Source: Chloroflexi bacterium RBG_16_72_14 (lineage in GTDB: Bacteria > Chloroflexota > Limnocylindria > Limnocylindrales > CSP1-4). From it: a DNA stretch of 19,955 nt. Below are positions 7,559-14,869 of the stretch, piece after piece. Every line of letters starts with the position of its first letter. The stretch's first letter is position 1. The stretch is taken from positions 6,362 through 26,316 of the forward strand of contig MGOE01000073.1 in NCBI GenBank assembly GCA_001797035.1, read 5' to 3'. Below the pieces are notes generated by a model, which searched no databases, was not told where the DNA came from, and worked only from the letters and a program-made list of their open reading frames with translations. Made by a program: the position numbers and the translations under genes.

Positions 7559-9058
7559 ATGCGCGCAGCGAGTCGAATGCGAAACGTCCCCACCGACCGG
7601 CGAGTCAGGCTGCTCGCGCTCATCGCGGCGGTCGCGCTCGCGGCTGTCAGCTGTGGCGACGCGACGGGCACCCCGAGTCCGGCCGCGCCCGACACGACGC
7701 GGCCCATCGTCACGCCGACGCCGGCACTGACGCTCAACCCGACGGCGATCCCGAACCCCACCGCCACGCCGCGACCGACCGAGCCGGGTCCGCGCTGGGA
7801 GACCTCGAAGCTCCCGGGCTCGACCAGGCCGGGGCTTCCCGTCCTGCTGGCGGACGGGCGGGTGCTCCTCATCAGCGACAACGGCGTGAGCGCCGCCGTG
7901 TGGGATCCGGCCACCGGTGAGTGGACGGCGACCTCGGGCCTGAACAAGGCGCGCAGCAGGTTCGCGGCGATCGGGCTGGCAGACGGCCGGGTGCTCGTGG
8001 CAGGCGGGATCAACAGCATCGGCGAGTCGTTCTCGAGCGCGTACGCCTGGGATCCGGCCACGGGGGACTGGACGAAGGTGGGCATCATGACGCAGGCCCG
8101 GACGGCGCCCTCGATCGCCGCACTCCCGGACGGGCGCGTCCTGGTCGCAGGGGGGTACTTCGCGATCGAACAGGACTGGGGCATGGTGACGCCCCCGGAC
8201 CTCGCCTGGACCGGCCCGGCGCGCACGGGTGGCGCCGGGACCGCGACGCTCGCCGCGTTCGTGCCCCCCATCGCCGACGTCGAGGTCCCTCCCTACGGGC
8301 ACGGGCTCGCCACGGCCGAGATCTTCGATCCCGCCACCGGCGAATGGTCGAAGGCACGGCCGATGCGCTACGTGCGCGCCGGGGCGCCGGCCGTGACGCT
8401 CGCGGATGGGCGCGTGCTGGTCGCGGGCTCGACGGCGGATGAGATCACCGGCATCGACTGGGAGACCTACAGCTCGGGAGAGACCTACGATCCGGAGACC
8501 GGGCGATGGTCCCTCGCCGACGAGACCCACTGGATCGACTGGGACGAGCTCCGGGAGCTCGGCGTGCCAGCCTGGGTGCGGGACGTCGAGACCGGGGGCG
8601 ACGGCCTGAGCCCCGGGACACTCGTCGCCCTCGACGACGGGGACGCGGTGATGATCGGCCGGAGCGAGTGGGCGAAGCACCAGGGCGAGGAGACCCGGTC
8701 CTTCCGCTTCGACGCGGACGGCGGCACCTGGCGCGAGATCGAGACCCCATGGCTCGCTGCTTGGGAGAACGACGAGCCGTACCGCACCTACACCTCGCCC
8801 GGGCCGCGCTGGCTGGGCGCCAGCGCCGTGAAGCTCCGCGATGGCCGCGTGCTGGTGGCCGGCGGCAACAACGCGGGCATGGAGGTCGAGGGCGGGACGT
8901 CGCTGGCGGCCCGGTTGTACGACCCGGCTACCGACGCGTGGACCAAGCTGCCCAAGGTGCCCGAGCCCGGGGCCTCCGGGGCGGGCATCCTGCTGGCCGA
9001 CGGGTCGGTAATGATCATCGTCGGCCGGTCGGTGATGCGGTTCATCCCCGGGCCCTGA
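7559..9058 (+). CDS. Kelch-type beta-propeller lipoprotein
   Basis: The 499-residue protein has an N-terminal hydrophobic signal (LLALIAAVALAAVSC) with a probable lipobox cysteine at C32. A Thr/Pro-rich tether (about 38-76) follows, then a propeller. Seven blade-like motifs can be counted, built on LADGRVLVAGG: LADGRVLLIS, LADGRVLVAGG, LPDGRVLVAGG, LADGRVLVAGS, LDDGDAVMIG, LRDGRVLVAGG and LADGSVMIIVG. Several are followed by YDPATGxW strands. This is the Kelch/galactose-oxidase-like fold, here without obvious copper ligands, so a binding or scaffolding role outside the membrane is more likely than catalysis. ATG 7559 has GGAGG at 7548-7552 with a 6-nt gap; an earlier in-frame ATG at 7466 lies inside the upstream gene and is rejected. 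Confidence 0.88.
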   Translation: MRAASRMRNVPTDRRVRLLALIAAVALAAVSCGDATGTPSPAAPDTTRPIVTPTPALTLNPTAIPNPTATPRPTEPGPRWETSKLPGSTRPGLPVLLADGRVLLISDNGVSAAVWDPATGEWTATSGLNKARSRFAAIGLADGRVLVAGGINSIGESFSSAYAWDPATGDWTKVGIMTQARTAPSIAALPDGRVLVAGGYFAIEQDWGMVTPPDLAWTGPARTGGAGTATLAAFVPPIADVEVPPYGHGLATAEIFDPATGEWSKARPMRYVRAGAPAVTLADGRVLVAGSTADEITGIDWETYSSGETYDPETGRWSLADETHWIDWDELRELGVPAWVRDVETGGDGLSPGTLVALDDGDAVMIGRSEWAKHQGEETRSFRFDADGGTWREIETPWLAAWENDEPYRTYTSPGPRWLGASAVKLRDGRVLVAGGNNAGMEVEGGTSLAARLYDPATDAWTKLPKVPEPGASGAGILLADGSVMIIVGRSVMRFIPGP

Positions 9059-9071
9059 CCTCGCGGCGAGG
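9059..9071 (+). terminator. Short hairpin directly after the Kelch gene stop
   Basis: CCTCG (9059-9063) and CGAGG (9067-9071) flank a CGG loop immediately after TGA 9056-9058. It is small and lacks a T run; it may separate this unit from the marR promoter that follows. Confidence 0.25.
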
Positions 9072-9076
9072 GGTGC

Positions 9077-9106
9077 TGGACATCGCTTCACGCCGTCGGA
9101 TATGCT
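9077..9106 (+). promoter_or_regulatory. Candidate promoter of the marR-ABC-ABC operon
   Basis: TGGACA (9077-9082, five of six to consensus) and TATGCT (9101-9106, four of six) are separated by 18 bp. The -10 touches the left edge of the dyad at 9106-9138, so a repressor bound there would block initiation. The predicted start is near 9112-9114. Confidence 0.45.
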
Positions 9107-9138
9107 TCAGGCGATGTTGACCATCTACGTCGCCTGAA
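9106..9138 (+). promoter_or_regulatory. 33-bp dyad, probable MarR autoregulatory operator
   Basis: TTCAGGCGA (9106-9114) is exactly repeated in inverse as TCGCCTGAA (9130-9138). Inside, G9116-T9117 pair with A9127-C9128 and G9119-A9120 with T9124-C9125, centred on 9122. In total 13 of 16 position pairs are complementary. It spans the predicted transcription start and ends two bases before the marR GTG. MarR proteins commonly bind such dyads in their own promoters; binding here is inferred. Confidence 0.65.
9114..9137 (+). CDS. Possible 7-codon leader peptide in frame with marR
   Basis: ATG at 9114 opens a mini-frame encoding MLTIYVA, closed by TGA 9135-9137. It is in the same reading frame as marR, whose GTG starts 3 nt after the stop. 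If transcription begins near 9113 this would be a leaderless mini-ORF whose translation could feed ribosomes to the marR GTG, which has no ribosome binding site of its own. It could equally be chance. Confidence 0.2.
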   Translation: MLTIYVA

Positions 9139-9140
9139 CC

Positions 9141-9629
9141 GTGGTCGAGACACCGGCGCAGGACGCCCGGGCACGGATCGTCGGGGAGCTCCTCGACGAG
9201 CTCGCCGCGCACACGCCGCCCGGCGTGATGCGCCACCTGCGGCGCTGGCCGTCGGGGCCGCTCAGCCTCGTCCACCTCCACGTGCTGGCGGTCCTCGACG
9301 AGGAGGGGCCCATCCCCATGCGCGCCCTCGCCGGATCGCTCGACGTGTCCCAGGCCAGCGCGACCGGCATCGTCGACCGCATGGAGCAGCGGGGCCTGGT
9401 GGAGCGGCGCCGGGAGGACGAGGACCGGCGCGTCATCCGGGTCGCCTCGACGGCAGCGGGCCGGGAGCTCCTTGCCGGGATCGCCGCCCAGCGACGGGAC
9501 CACGTCGCCACCATCCTCGACGAGCTGACGGACGACGAGCTGGCCGCCCTGCTGCTCGGGGCACGTGCCCTGCGCAGAGCGCGCGAGCGCCTCCACGGAA
9601 TCCCTTCCCCAGCCGAGGCGCCGCGGTGA
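9141..9629 (+). CDS. MarR-family transcriptional regulator
   Basis: This 162-residue winged-helix protein has the MarR arrangement. An N-terminal dimerisation helix is followed by LSLVHLHVLAVLDEEGPIPM (41-60). The helix-turn-helix is RALAGSLDVSQASATGIVDR (61-80), the wing is RREDEDRRVIRV (90-101) with the conserved DRR, and C-terminal helices complete the dimer interface. Such proteins are usually repressors released by small ligands. An in-frame stop at 9135 makes GTG 9141 the earliest possible start; no ribosome binding site is visible. The gene ends in GTGA (9626-9629), which is also the start of the first exporter gene, so the regulator and pump are translationally coupled. The upstream dyad is its likely operator. 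Confidence 0.92.
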   Translation: MVETPAQDARARIVGELLDELAAHTPPGVMRHLRRWPSGPLSLVHLHVLAVLDEEGPIPMRALAGSLDVSQASATGIVDRMEQRGLVERRREDEDRRVIRVASTAAGRELLAGIAAQRRDHVATILDELTDDELAALLLGARALRRARERLHGIPSPAEAPR

Positions 9630-11353
9630 TCGCCCTGTTCCGCCGCTACCTGGCGCCATACCGGTGGCCGCTCGTGTTCGTGATGGTCCTCCTGCTCGTG
9701 CAGGCCATCGCGAACCTCTACCTCCCCGAGCTGAACGCGGACATCATCAACAACGGCGTCGCCAAGGGGGACACGGACTACATCCTGCGGACCGGCGGCT
9801 TCATGCTGCTGGTGACATTCGCACTCGCGATCGCAGCCGTGGTGTCCGCCTACTGGAGCGCGAGGACCTCGATGGCCTTCGGGCGCGACGTCCGGAGCGC
9901 GATCTTCCGGCAGGTCCAGACGTTCAGCCAGGTCGAGGTCAACCAGTTCGGCGCGGCCAGCCTGATCACGCGCAACACGAACGACGTCCAGCAGGTCCAG
10001 ACGGTCGTCCTGCTGAGCCTCAACGTGATGGTCTCGGCGCCGATCCTGACCATCGGGGGCGTGATCATGGCGCTCCGCCAGGACGTGCCGCTGACAGGGA
10101 TCCTGCTCGTGATCATCCCGATCATGGCGGCGCTGATCGGCTTCGTGATGCGCCGGGCGATCCCGCTGTTCGGGGCGATGCAGCTGAAGCTGGACCGCAT
10201 CAACCTCGTGATGCGCGAGACGCTGGCGGGCATCCGCGTGATCCGCGCCTTCGTGCGCACCCGTCACGAGGAGACACGCTTCGACGACGCGAGCCGGGAC
10301 CTGATGGACACCAGCCTCGAGGTCAACCGGCTGTTCGCGATCACGATGCCGTCGCTGATGGCGATCATGAACCTGAGCACGGTCGCCATCCTGTGGCTGG
10401 GCGCCTATCGGGTCGACGGCGGCGGGATGCCGATCGGCAACCTGACGGCCTTCCTCCAGTACGTCATCCAGATCCTGTTCGCGATCATGATGGCCACGAT
10501 CATGTTCGTCATGGTCCCCCGGGCCGCGGTGTCGGCGGGCCGGATCCGCGAGGGGCTGGACACCGAGCCCGCGATCCACGACCCCGCCACGCCGGTCTCG
10601 CCGCTGCGTCGTGGCCACGTGGAGTTCCGTGACGTCGAGTTCCGCTACCCGGGCGCCGAGGAACCGGTCCTGCGTGGCATCTCGTTCACCGCCAACCCGG
10701 GCGAGACCACCGCGATCGTGGGCGGCACCGGCAGCGGCAAGTCCACGCTGGTCAACCTCGTGCCGCGCCTGTACGACGTGACCGCGGGCGCCGTGCTCGT
10801 GGACGGCGTGGACGTGCGCGCGATGGCCCGCCCGGACCTGTGGCGGCGGATCGGCGTGATCCCCCAGCGGGCGTTCCTGTTCGGTGGCACGGTCGCCAGC
10901 AACCTGCGCTACGGCGACCAGCATGCCGCGGACCAGGCGCTGTGGCGGGCACTGGACATCGCGCAGGGTCGCGAGTTCGTGGAGGAGATGCCGGAGCGTC
11001 TCGAGGCACCGATCGCCCAGGGCGGGACCAACGTGTCCGGCGGCCAGCGGCAGCGGCTGGCGATCGCCCGCGCCCTGGCCAGGAACCCCGACATCTACGT
11101 GTTCGACGACAGCTTTTCCGCGCTTGACTTCCGGACCGACGCCCGCCTGCGCGCGGCCCTCGCGCGCGAGCTGGGCGAGGCGACGGTGATCATCGTGGCC
11201 CAGCGGGTCGGCACGATCCTCCATGCCGACCGGATCGTGGTCCTCGATGAGGGCCGGATCGCCGGCATCGGCACGCACGATCAGCTGATGCGCACCTGCG
11301 AGACGTATCGCGAGATCGTGCTGTCCCAGGTCACCGAGGAGGAGGTCGCGTGA
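9626..11353 (+). CDS. Heterodimeric ABC exporter half-transporter, degenerate ATP-site subunit
   Basis: The 575-residue half-transporter has an N-terminal six-helix exporter domain (about 1-310) and a nucleotide-binding domain (about 330-575). The latter shows Walker A GGTGSGKST (366-374), Q-loop Q414 and signature VSGGQRQRL (470-478). Walker B is IYVFDDSFSALD, where the catalytic Glu is replaced by D495. The switch His is replaced by Q526 in IIVAQRV. These two changes mark the non-hydrolytic subunit of heterodimeric exporters of the LmrCD/TM287-288 type. It is expected to pair with the next gene product and export drugs or hydrophobic metabolites. GTG 9626 overlaps the marR stop, and its own stop overlaps the next GTG (11350-11353). 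Confidence 0.95.
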   Translation: MIALFRRYLAPYRWPLVFVMVLLLVQAIANLYLPELNADIINNGVAKGDTDYILRTGGFMLLVTFALAIAAVVSAYWSARTSMAFGRDVRSAIFRQVQTFSQVEVNQFGAASLITRNTNDVQQVQTVVLLSLNVMVSAPILTIGGVIMALRQDVPLTGILLVIIPIMAALIGFVMRRAIPLFGAMQLKLDRINLVMRETLAGIRVIRAFVRTRHEETRFDDASRDLMDTSLEVNRLFAITMPSLMAIMNLSTVAILWLGAYRVDGGGMPIGNLTAFLQYVIQILFAIMMATIMFVMVPRAAVSAGRIREGLDTEPAIHDPATPVSPLRRGHVEFRDVEFRYPGAEEPVLRGISFTANPGETTAIVGGTGSGKSTLVNLVPRLYDVTAGAVLVDGVDVRAMARPDLWRRIGVIPQRAFLFGGTVASNLRYGDQHAADQALWRALDIAQGREFVEEMPERLEAPIAQGGTNVSGGQRQRLAIARALARNPDIYVFDDSFSALDFRTDARLRAALARELGEATVIIVAQRVGTILHADRIVVLDEGRIAGIGTHDQLMRTCETYREIVLSQVTEEEVA

Positions 11354-13359
11354 GCGGGCCGATGGGCCGCCACGGCGCCGACGCTCCGGGGCGCGGCCGA
11401 CGCCCGATGGGTCCCCCGGGTGGGCCCGGCCACATGATGGGCATGCAGCTGCCGGCCGCGAAGTCGAGGGACTTCCGGGGCTCGTTCCGGCGCCTCGTCG
11501 GCGAGCTGCGCCCGGAGGGCCGGCTGATCCTCGCCGTCGTGCTGCTCGGCGTGGGCAGCGTCGCGTTCTCGATCGTGGGACCCAAGATCCTGGGCAACGC
11601 CACCAACATCCTGTTCGACGGCGTGATCGGCCGCCAGCTGGGCGAGATGGGCCTCGCGGACGTGCCCAAGGACCAGATCGTCGCGGGGCTGCGCACGCAG
11701 GGCGAGACCAACCTCGCCGACATGCTCGCGAGCATGAACGTCGTGCCGGGCGTGGGCGTGGACTTCGGCGGGCTGACCAGCGTCCTCGCGTTCGTGGCCG
11801 GGATCTACGTCCTGAGCTCGCTGCTGGGCTGGGCCCAGGCGTACATCATGGCCGGCGTCACCCAGCGGACGGTCTACCGGCTGCGGCGGCGGGTGGACGA
11901 GAAGCTCGGGCGGCTGCCGCTCGCGTACTTCGACCGCCAGTCCCGGGGCGACATCCTGTCCCGGGTCACCAACGACATCGACAACATCAGCCAGACGCTC
12001 CAGCAGAGCCTCACCCAGCTGATCACCTCGGTGCTGACCGTCGTCGGCGTGCTGATCATGATGCTCACGATCAGCCCGCTGCTGGCGCTCATCTCCCTGC
12101 TCGCCGTGCCGGCATCGCTGGTCGTGACCGTGCTCATCGCGTCGCGCTCGCAGCGGCAGTTCGCGGCCCAGTGGGAGTGGACCGGCACGCTCAACGGCCA
12201 CATCGAGGAGATGCACACCGGCCACGCGATCGTGAAGCTGTTCGGCCGCCAGGAGCAGGCGATCGCCCAGTTCGACGAGCAGAACGAGAACCTCTACCAG
12301 GCCAGCTACAAGGCCCAGTTCATCTCGGGCACGATCCAGCCGGCGATGACGTTCATCTCCAACCTCAACTACGTCGCGATCTGCGTGATCGGCGGGGTGC
12401 GGGTGGCCACCGGCCAGATGTCTCTCGGCGACGTCCAGGCGTTCATCCAGTACTCGCGCCAGTTCACGATGCCGATCGTGCAGGCGGCCTCGATCGCCAA
12501 CGTGCTCCAGAGCGCGGTCGCGTCCGCGGAGCGGGTGTTCGAGCTGCTGGACGAGGCGGAGGAGATCCCGGATCCGGTGGCGCCGGCGGTCCTCGTCGAG
12601 CCCGCCGCCGGGCGGGTGGCGTTCGAGGGCGTGTCCTTCCGCTACGAGCCGGACAAGCCGCTGATCGAGGACCTCGACCTGGTCGCCGAGCCCGGCCAGA
12701 CCGTGGCCATCGTCGGCCCGACCGGTGCCGGCAAGACCACGCTCGTCAACCTGCTGATGCGCTTCTACGACCTGGACCGCGGGCGGATCACCGTGGACGG
12801 GATCGACACCCGCGAGCTGAGCCGCGACAACCTGCGCCGGACGTTCGGCATGGTGCTCCAGGACACGTGGCTGTTCCAGGGCACGATCCGGGACAACATC
12901 GAGTACGGCGCCGAGGACAGGACCGTCGCCCAGGCGCACCTGCTGGAGGCTGCCCAGGCCGCGCACGTGGACCACTTCGTGCGGACGCTGCCCGACGGCT
13001 ACGAGACCGTGCTCGACGACGAGGCGACGAACGTGTCCGCGGGCGAGAAGCAGCTGCTGACCATCGCCCGTGCGTTCCTCGCCGACCCGCCGGTCCTGAT
13101 CCTCGACGAGGCGACGTCGTCGGTGGACACGCGGACCGAGGTCCTGATCCAGCGCGCGATGGCCCGGCTGATGCGCGGGCGGACGTCGTTCGTGATCGCG
13201 CACCGCCTGTCCACGATCCGCGACGCGGACCTGATCCTGGTGATGAACCAGGGGCGGATCGTGGAGCGCGGGACGCACGAGTCGCTGCTGGCGGCGCGCG
13301 GCTTCTACCACGAGCTCTACGCGAGCCAGTTCGAGGAGGCGCTCGAAGGCGCCGCGTAG
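11350..13359 (+). CDS. Heterodimeric ABC exporter half-transporter, catalytic subunit
   Basis: The 669-residue partner starts with a Gly/Pro/Arg-rich tail of about 40 residues, then an exporter transmembrane domain (about 50-400) and a nucleotide-binding domain (about 420-669). It keeps Walker A GPTGAGKTT (456-464), Q504, Walker B LILDE with catalytic E587, and switch H618 in FVIAHRL. Its signature is changed from LSGGQ to VSAGEKQ (562-568). This complements the upstream subunit: its Walker motifs face the intact VSGGQ of the partner, giving one active site, while its altered signature faces the degenerate Walker site. GGAGG at 11341-11345 precedes GTG 11350 by 4 nt, and the start overlaps the previous stop. 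Confidence 0.95.
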   Translation: MSGPMGRHGADAPGRGRRPMGPPGGPGHMMGMQLPAAKSRDFRGSFRRLVGELRPEGRLILAVVLLGVGSVAFSIVGPKILGNATNILFDGVIGRQLGEMGLADVPKDQIVAGLRTQGETNLADMLASMNVVPGVGVDFGGLTSVLAFVAGIYVLSSLLGWAQAYIMAGVTQRTVYRLRRRVDEKLGRLPLAYFDRQSRGDILSRVTNDIDNISQTLQQSLTQLITSVLTVVGVLIMMLTISPLLALISLLAVPASLVVTVLIASRSQRQFAAQWEWTGTLNGHIEEMHTGHAIVKLFGRQEQAIAQFDEQNENLYQASYKAQFISGTIQPAMTFISNLNYVAICVIGGVRVATGQMSLGDVQAFIQYSRQFTMPIVQAASIANVLQSAVASAERVFELLDEAEEIPDPVAPAVLVEPAAGRVAFEGVSFRYEPDKPLIEDLDLVAEPGQTVAIVGPTGAGKTTLVNLLMRFYDLDRGRITVDGIDTRELSRDNLRRTFGMVLQDTWLFQGTIRDNIEYGAEDRTVAQAHLLEAAQAAHVDHFVRTLPDGYETVLDDEATNVSAGEKQLLTIARAFLADPPVLILDEATSSVDTRTEVLIQRAMARLMRGRTSFVIAHRLSTIRDADLILVMNQGRIVERGTHESLLAARGFYHELYASQFEEALEGAA

Positions 13360-13367
13360 CGGGCGCC
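13348..13367 (+). terminator. Terminator-like stem at the end of the MarR-ABC operon
   Basis: GGCGCC (13348-13353) and GGCGCC (13362-13367) can pair around an 8-nt loop that contains the TAG stop of the second exporter gene. There is no T run, so it is only a weak candidate. Confidence 0.25.
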
Positions 13368-13449
13368 TCACCGGGCCACAGGACCCATGGCCGGGGGCCA
13401 GTAGCCGGGCAAGAGCGGACATGCGCAGGTCAAGCAGGGGCCCAACGTC

Positions 13450-13468
13450 CCTGTCCGTCGACGGCAGG
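13450..13468 (+). promoter_or_regulatory. Dyad upstream of the small membrane protein gene
   Basis: CCGTCGACGG (13455-13464) is a perfect 10-bp palindrome, flanked by CCTG-T on the left and CAGG on the right, which extends the symmetry to 9 bp per arm with one extra base. It lies 40 bp before GTG 13508 and could be an operator; no promoter is clear beside it. Confidence 0.4.
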
Positions 13469-13507
13469 ACGCGCCACAGTCCCGGGTTGACTGGAGGCAC
13501 CACCCCC

Positions 13508-13906
13508 GTGATCCTGCGCATCGCCCTCGCCGCCGTGCTGTTCCTGCACGGCATCGTCCACGTCATCGGCTTCCTCGTCCCGTGGCAGCTGATGACCAAC
13601 CCCGAGTTCGAGTACACCACCAGCGCCGCCTGGGGGACGCTGGAGCTGGGCGACGGGGGCACGCGGCTCGTGGGGCTCGTGATGCTCGCGCTCGCGGTCG
13701 CCTTCGCCGTGGCGGCGCTCGGCGTCTTGCGGCGGGCGAGCTGGGCCCTGTCGCTGACCGTCGGCGTGACGCTGGTCTCGCTCGCGGCGTGCATCCTCCA
13801 GTCGCCGGCCGCGATCCTGGGCGTCGCTCTCGACCTCGTGATCCTCGCCGTGGCGGGGCTGTCGCGCCTCCGCGCCGCGACCCTCCAGCCCACGATCGCG
13901 CGGTGA
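13508..13906 (+). CDS. Small DoxX-like four-helix membrane protein
   Basis: The 132-residue product has four predicted transmembrane helices. It begins ILRIALAAVLFLHGIVHVIG (2-21), with the HGIVHxxGF motif of two histidines in helix 1; further helices are LVGLVMLALAVAFAVAALGV, WALSLTVGVTLVSLAACIL and ILGVALDLVILAVAGL. The arrangement recalls small DoxX-like proteins, but the family is not certain. GTG 13508 is preferred: GGAGG lies at 13493-13497 with a 10-nt gap and the hydrophobic N-terminus begins at once; ATG 13421 would add 29 polar residues. Its stop overlaps the next start in GTGA (13903-13906), so the two products are probably made together. Confidence 0.75.
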   Translation: MILRIALAAVLFLHGIVHVIGFLVPWQLMTNPEFEYTTSAAWGTLELGDGGTRLVGLVMLALAVAFAVAALGVLRRASWALSLTVGVTLVSLAACILQSPAAILGVALDLVILAVAGLSRLRAATLQPTIAR

Positions 13907-14682
13907 CCGCGATGACCGTCACGATCGCGACCACCACGGCCACCACGCCCGTCCTCGACCGAAGCTCCACCGAGCTGCCGCTGCCCGTCGTCCGCTGGCT
14001 CGAGGTCGCCTGGCCGAGGGGCACGGACGATGTCGAGTCGCTCGAGGTCTCCGGGCCGTTGCGGATCCGCCGCAACCGGCTGTGGATGCCCGGCGACGGC
14101 ACGATGCGCTTCCAGCTGGGCGCGGGGTACGTGTCGGACCTGCGGATCGGGCTCGGGCCGCTGACCGCGATCCGGGGCCTCGACGCCTACGTTGACGGCA
14201 CCGGGATCACGCGCGTCGGGCGCCAGACCGACGTCGGCCGCGAGATCGACCAGGGCGCCTTCCTCGCCCTGTGGGCGCAGTCGCTGCTGTTCCCCACTGC
14301 CTGGGCTCGCCTGCCGGGCCTCCGCTGGCTGGCCGTGGATGACACGCGCGCGCTCGTCGCCCTGCCGTTCGGCGCTGGCGTCGAGACCGGCGTCCTCCAC
14401 TTCGATCCCGACGGACCGGCGTTCCCGGTCGCGTTCGAGGCCGATCGCTACAAGGTCGTCGGGGGACCGAAGACCCGCTGGCGCGCCGACTACGCCGAGT
14501 GGCACTGGCGCGAGGGCCTGGCCCTGCCCACCCGGATGATCGTCACCTGGGCCGGCGACCACGGGCCGTGGCTCGACATGCACATCGAGTCGATGACCCC
14601 CAACGCGGACGTGCTCCCCCACTTCGACCGTGCCCGCGAGGCCATCGCCGACGCCCGCCGGACCCCTCCCGTGCCGGCCTGA
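13903..14682 (+). CDS. DUF6544/DUF6920-like protein
   Basis: This soluble protein of 259 residues has no signal peptide. Near the N-terminus is LPLPVVRWLEVAWPRG; then come GPLRIRRNRLWMPGDGTMRF, LRGLDAYVDGTGITR-like and GREIDQGAFLALWAQSLLFP segments, ending with WREGLALPTRMIVTWAGDHG. This order (LP.pv.rwl, a W.p strand, a D.Y.dG segment, then E.dqg....a...lfP) fits the uncharacterised DUF6544/DUF6920 family as I recall it. Function unknown. GTG 13903 overlaps the previous stop; ATG 13912, three codons on, is an equally possible start. The tight link to the membrane protein suggests a joint role. Confidence 0.72.
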   Translation: MTAMTVTIATTTATTPVLDRSSTELPLPVVRWLEVAWPRGTDDVESLEVSGPLRIRRNRLWMPGDGTMRFQLGAGYVSDLRIGLGPLTAIRGLDAYVDGTGITRVGRQTDVGREIDQGAFLALWAQSLLFPTAWARLPGLRWLAVDDTRALVALPFGAGVETGVLHFDPDGPAFPVAFEADRYKVVGGPKTRWRADYAEWHWREGLALPTRMIVTWAGDHGPWLDMHIESMTPNADVLPHFDRAREAIADARRTPPVPA

Positions 14683-14732
14683 GGCCCCGTGCCGTTCGGG
14701 ACCCCGGGGGTCATCCGATCGGGCCGGAGGTC

Positions 14733-14783
14733 CCTGTCGGCGCGTCGCGGCCCGGGTGGACCATGACCCGGATCCACGACAGG
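14733..14783 (+). other. Nested inverted repeats before the second ABC-2 pair
   Basis: CCTGTCG (14733-14739) pairs with CGACAGG (14777-14783), and CCGGGT (14752-14757) with ACCCGG (14766-14771) lies inside. GACCCC/GGGGTC (14700-14712) sits just upstream. The 187-bp gap 14683-14869 otherwise holds only the ribosome binding site of the next gene. Significance unknown. Confidence 0.3.
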
Positions 14784-14869
14784 CCACGGCCTGCCGGAGC
14801 AGCGCGCGCCGGACGACGGGCGCGGCGGGGCGACGCAGCGTGGCGTCGCGGCATCGACGGAGGGGTCCG

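Noticed and set aside
11281..14787. A very long open frame (over 1100 codons) on the minus strand, antisense to the second ABC exporter subunit and the two genes after it
   Set aside because: Its translation is low-complexity Arg/Asp/His/Gly-rich with no domain, as expected from the complement of high-GC codons; the plus-strand genes have clear motifs and start signals.
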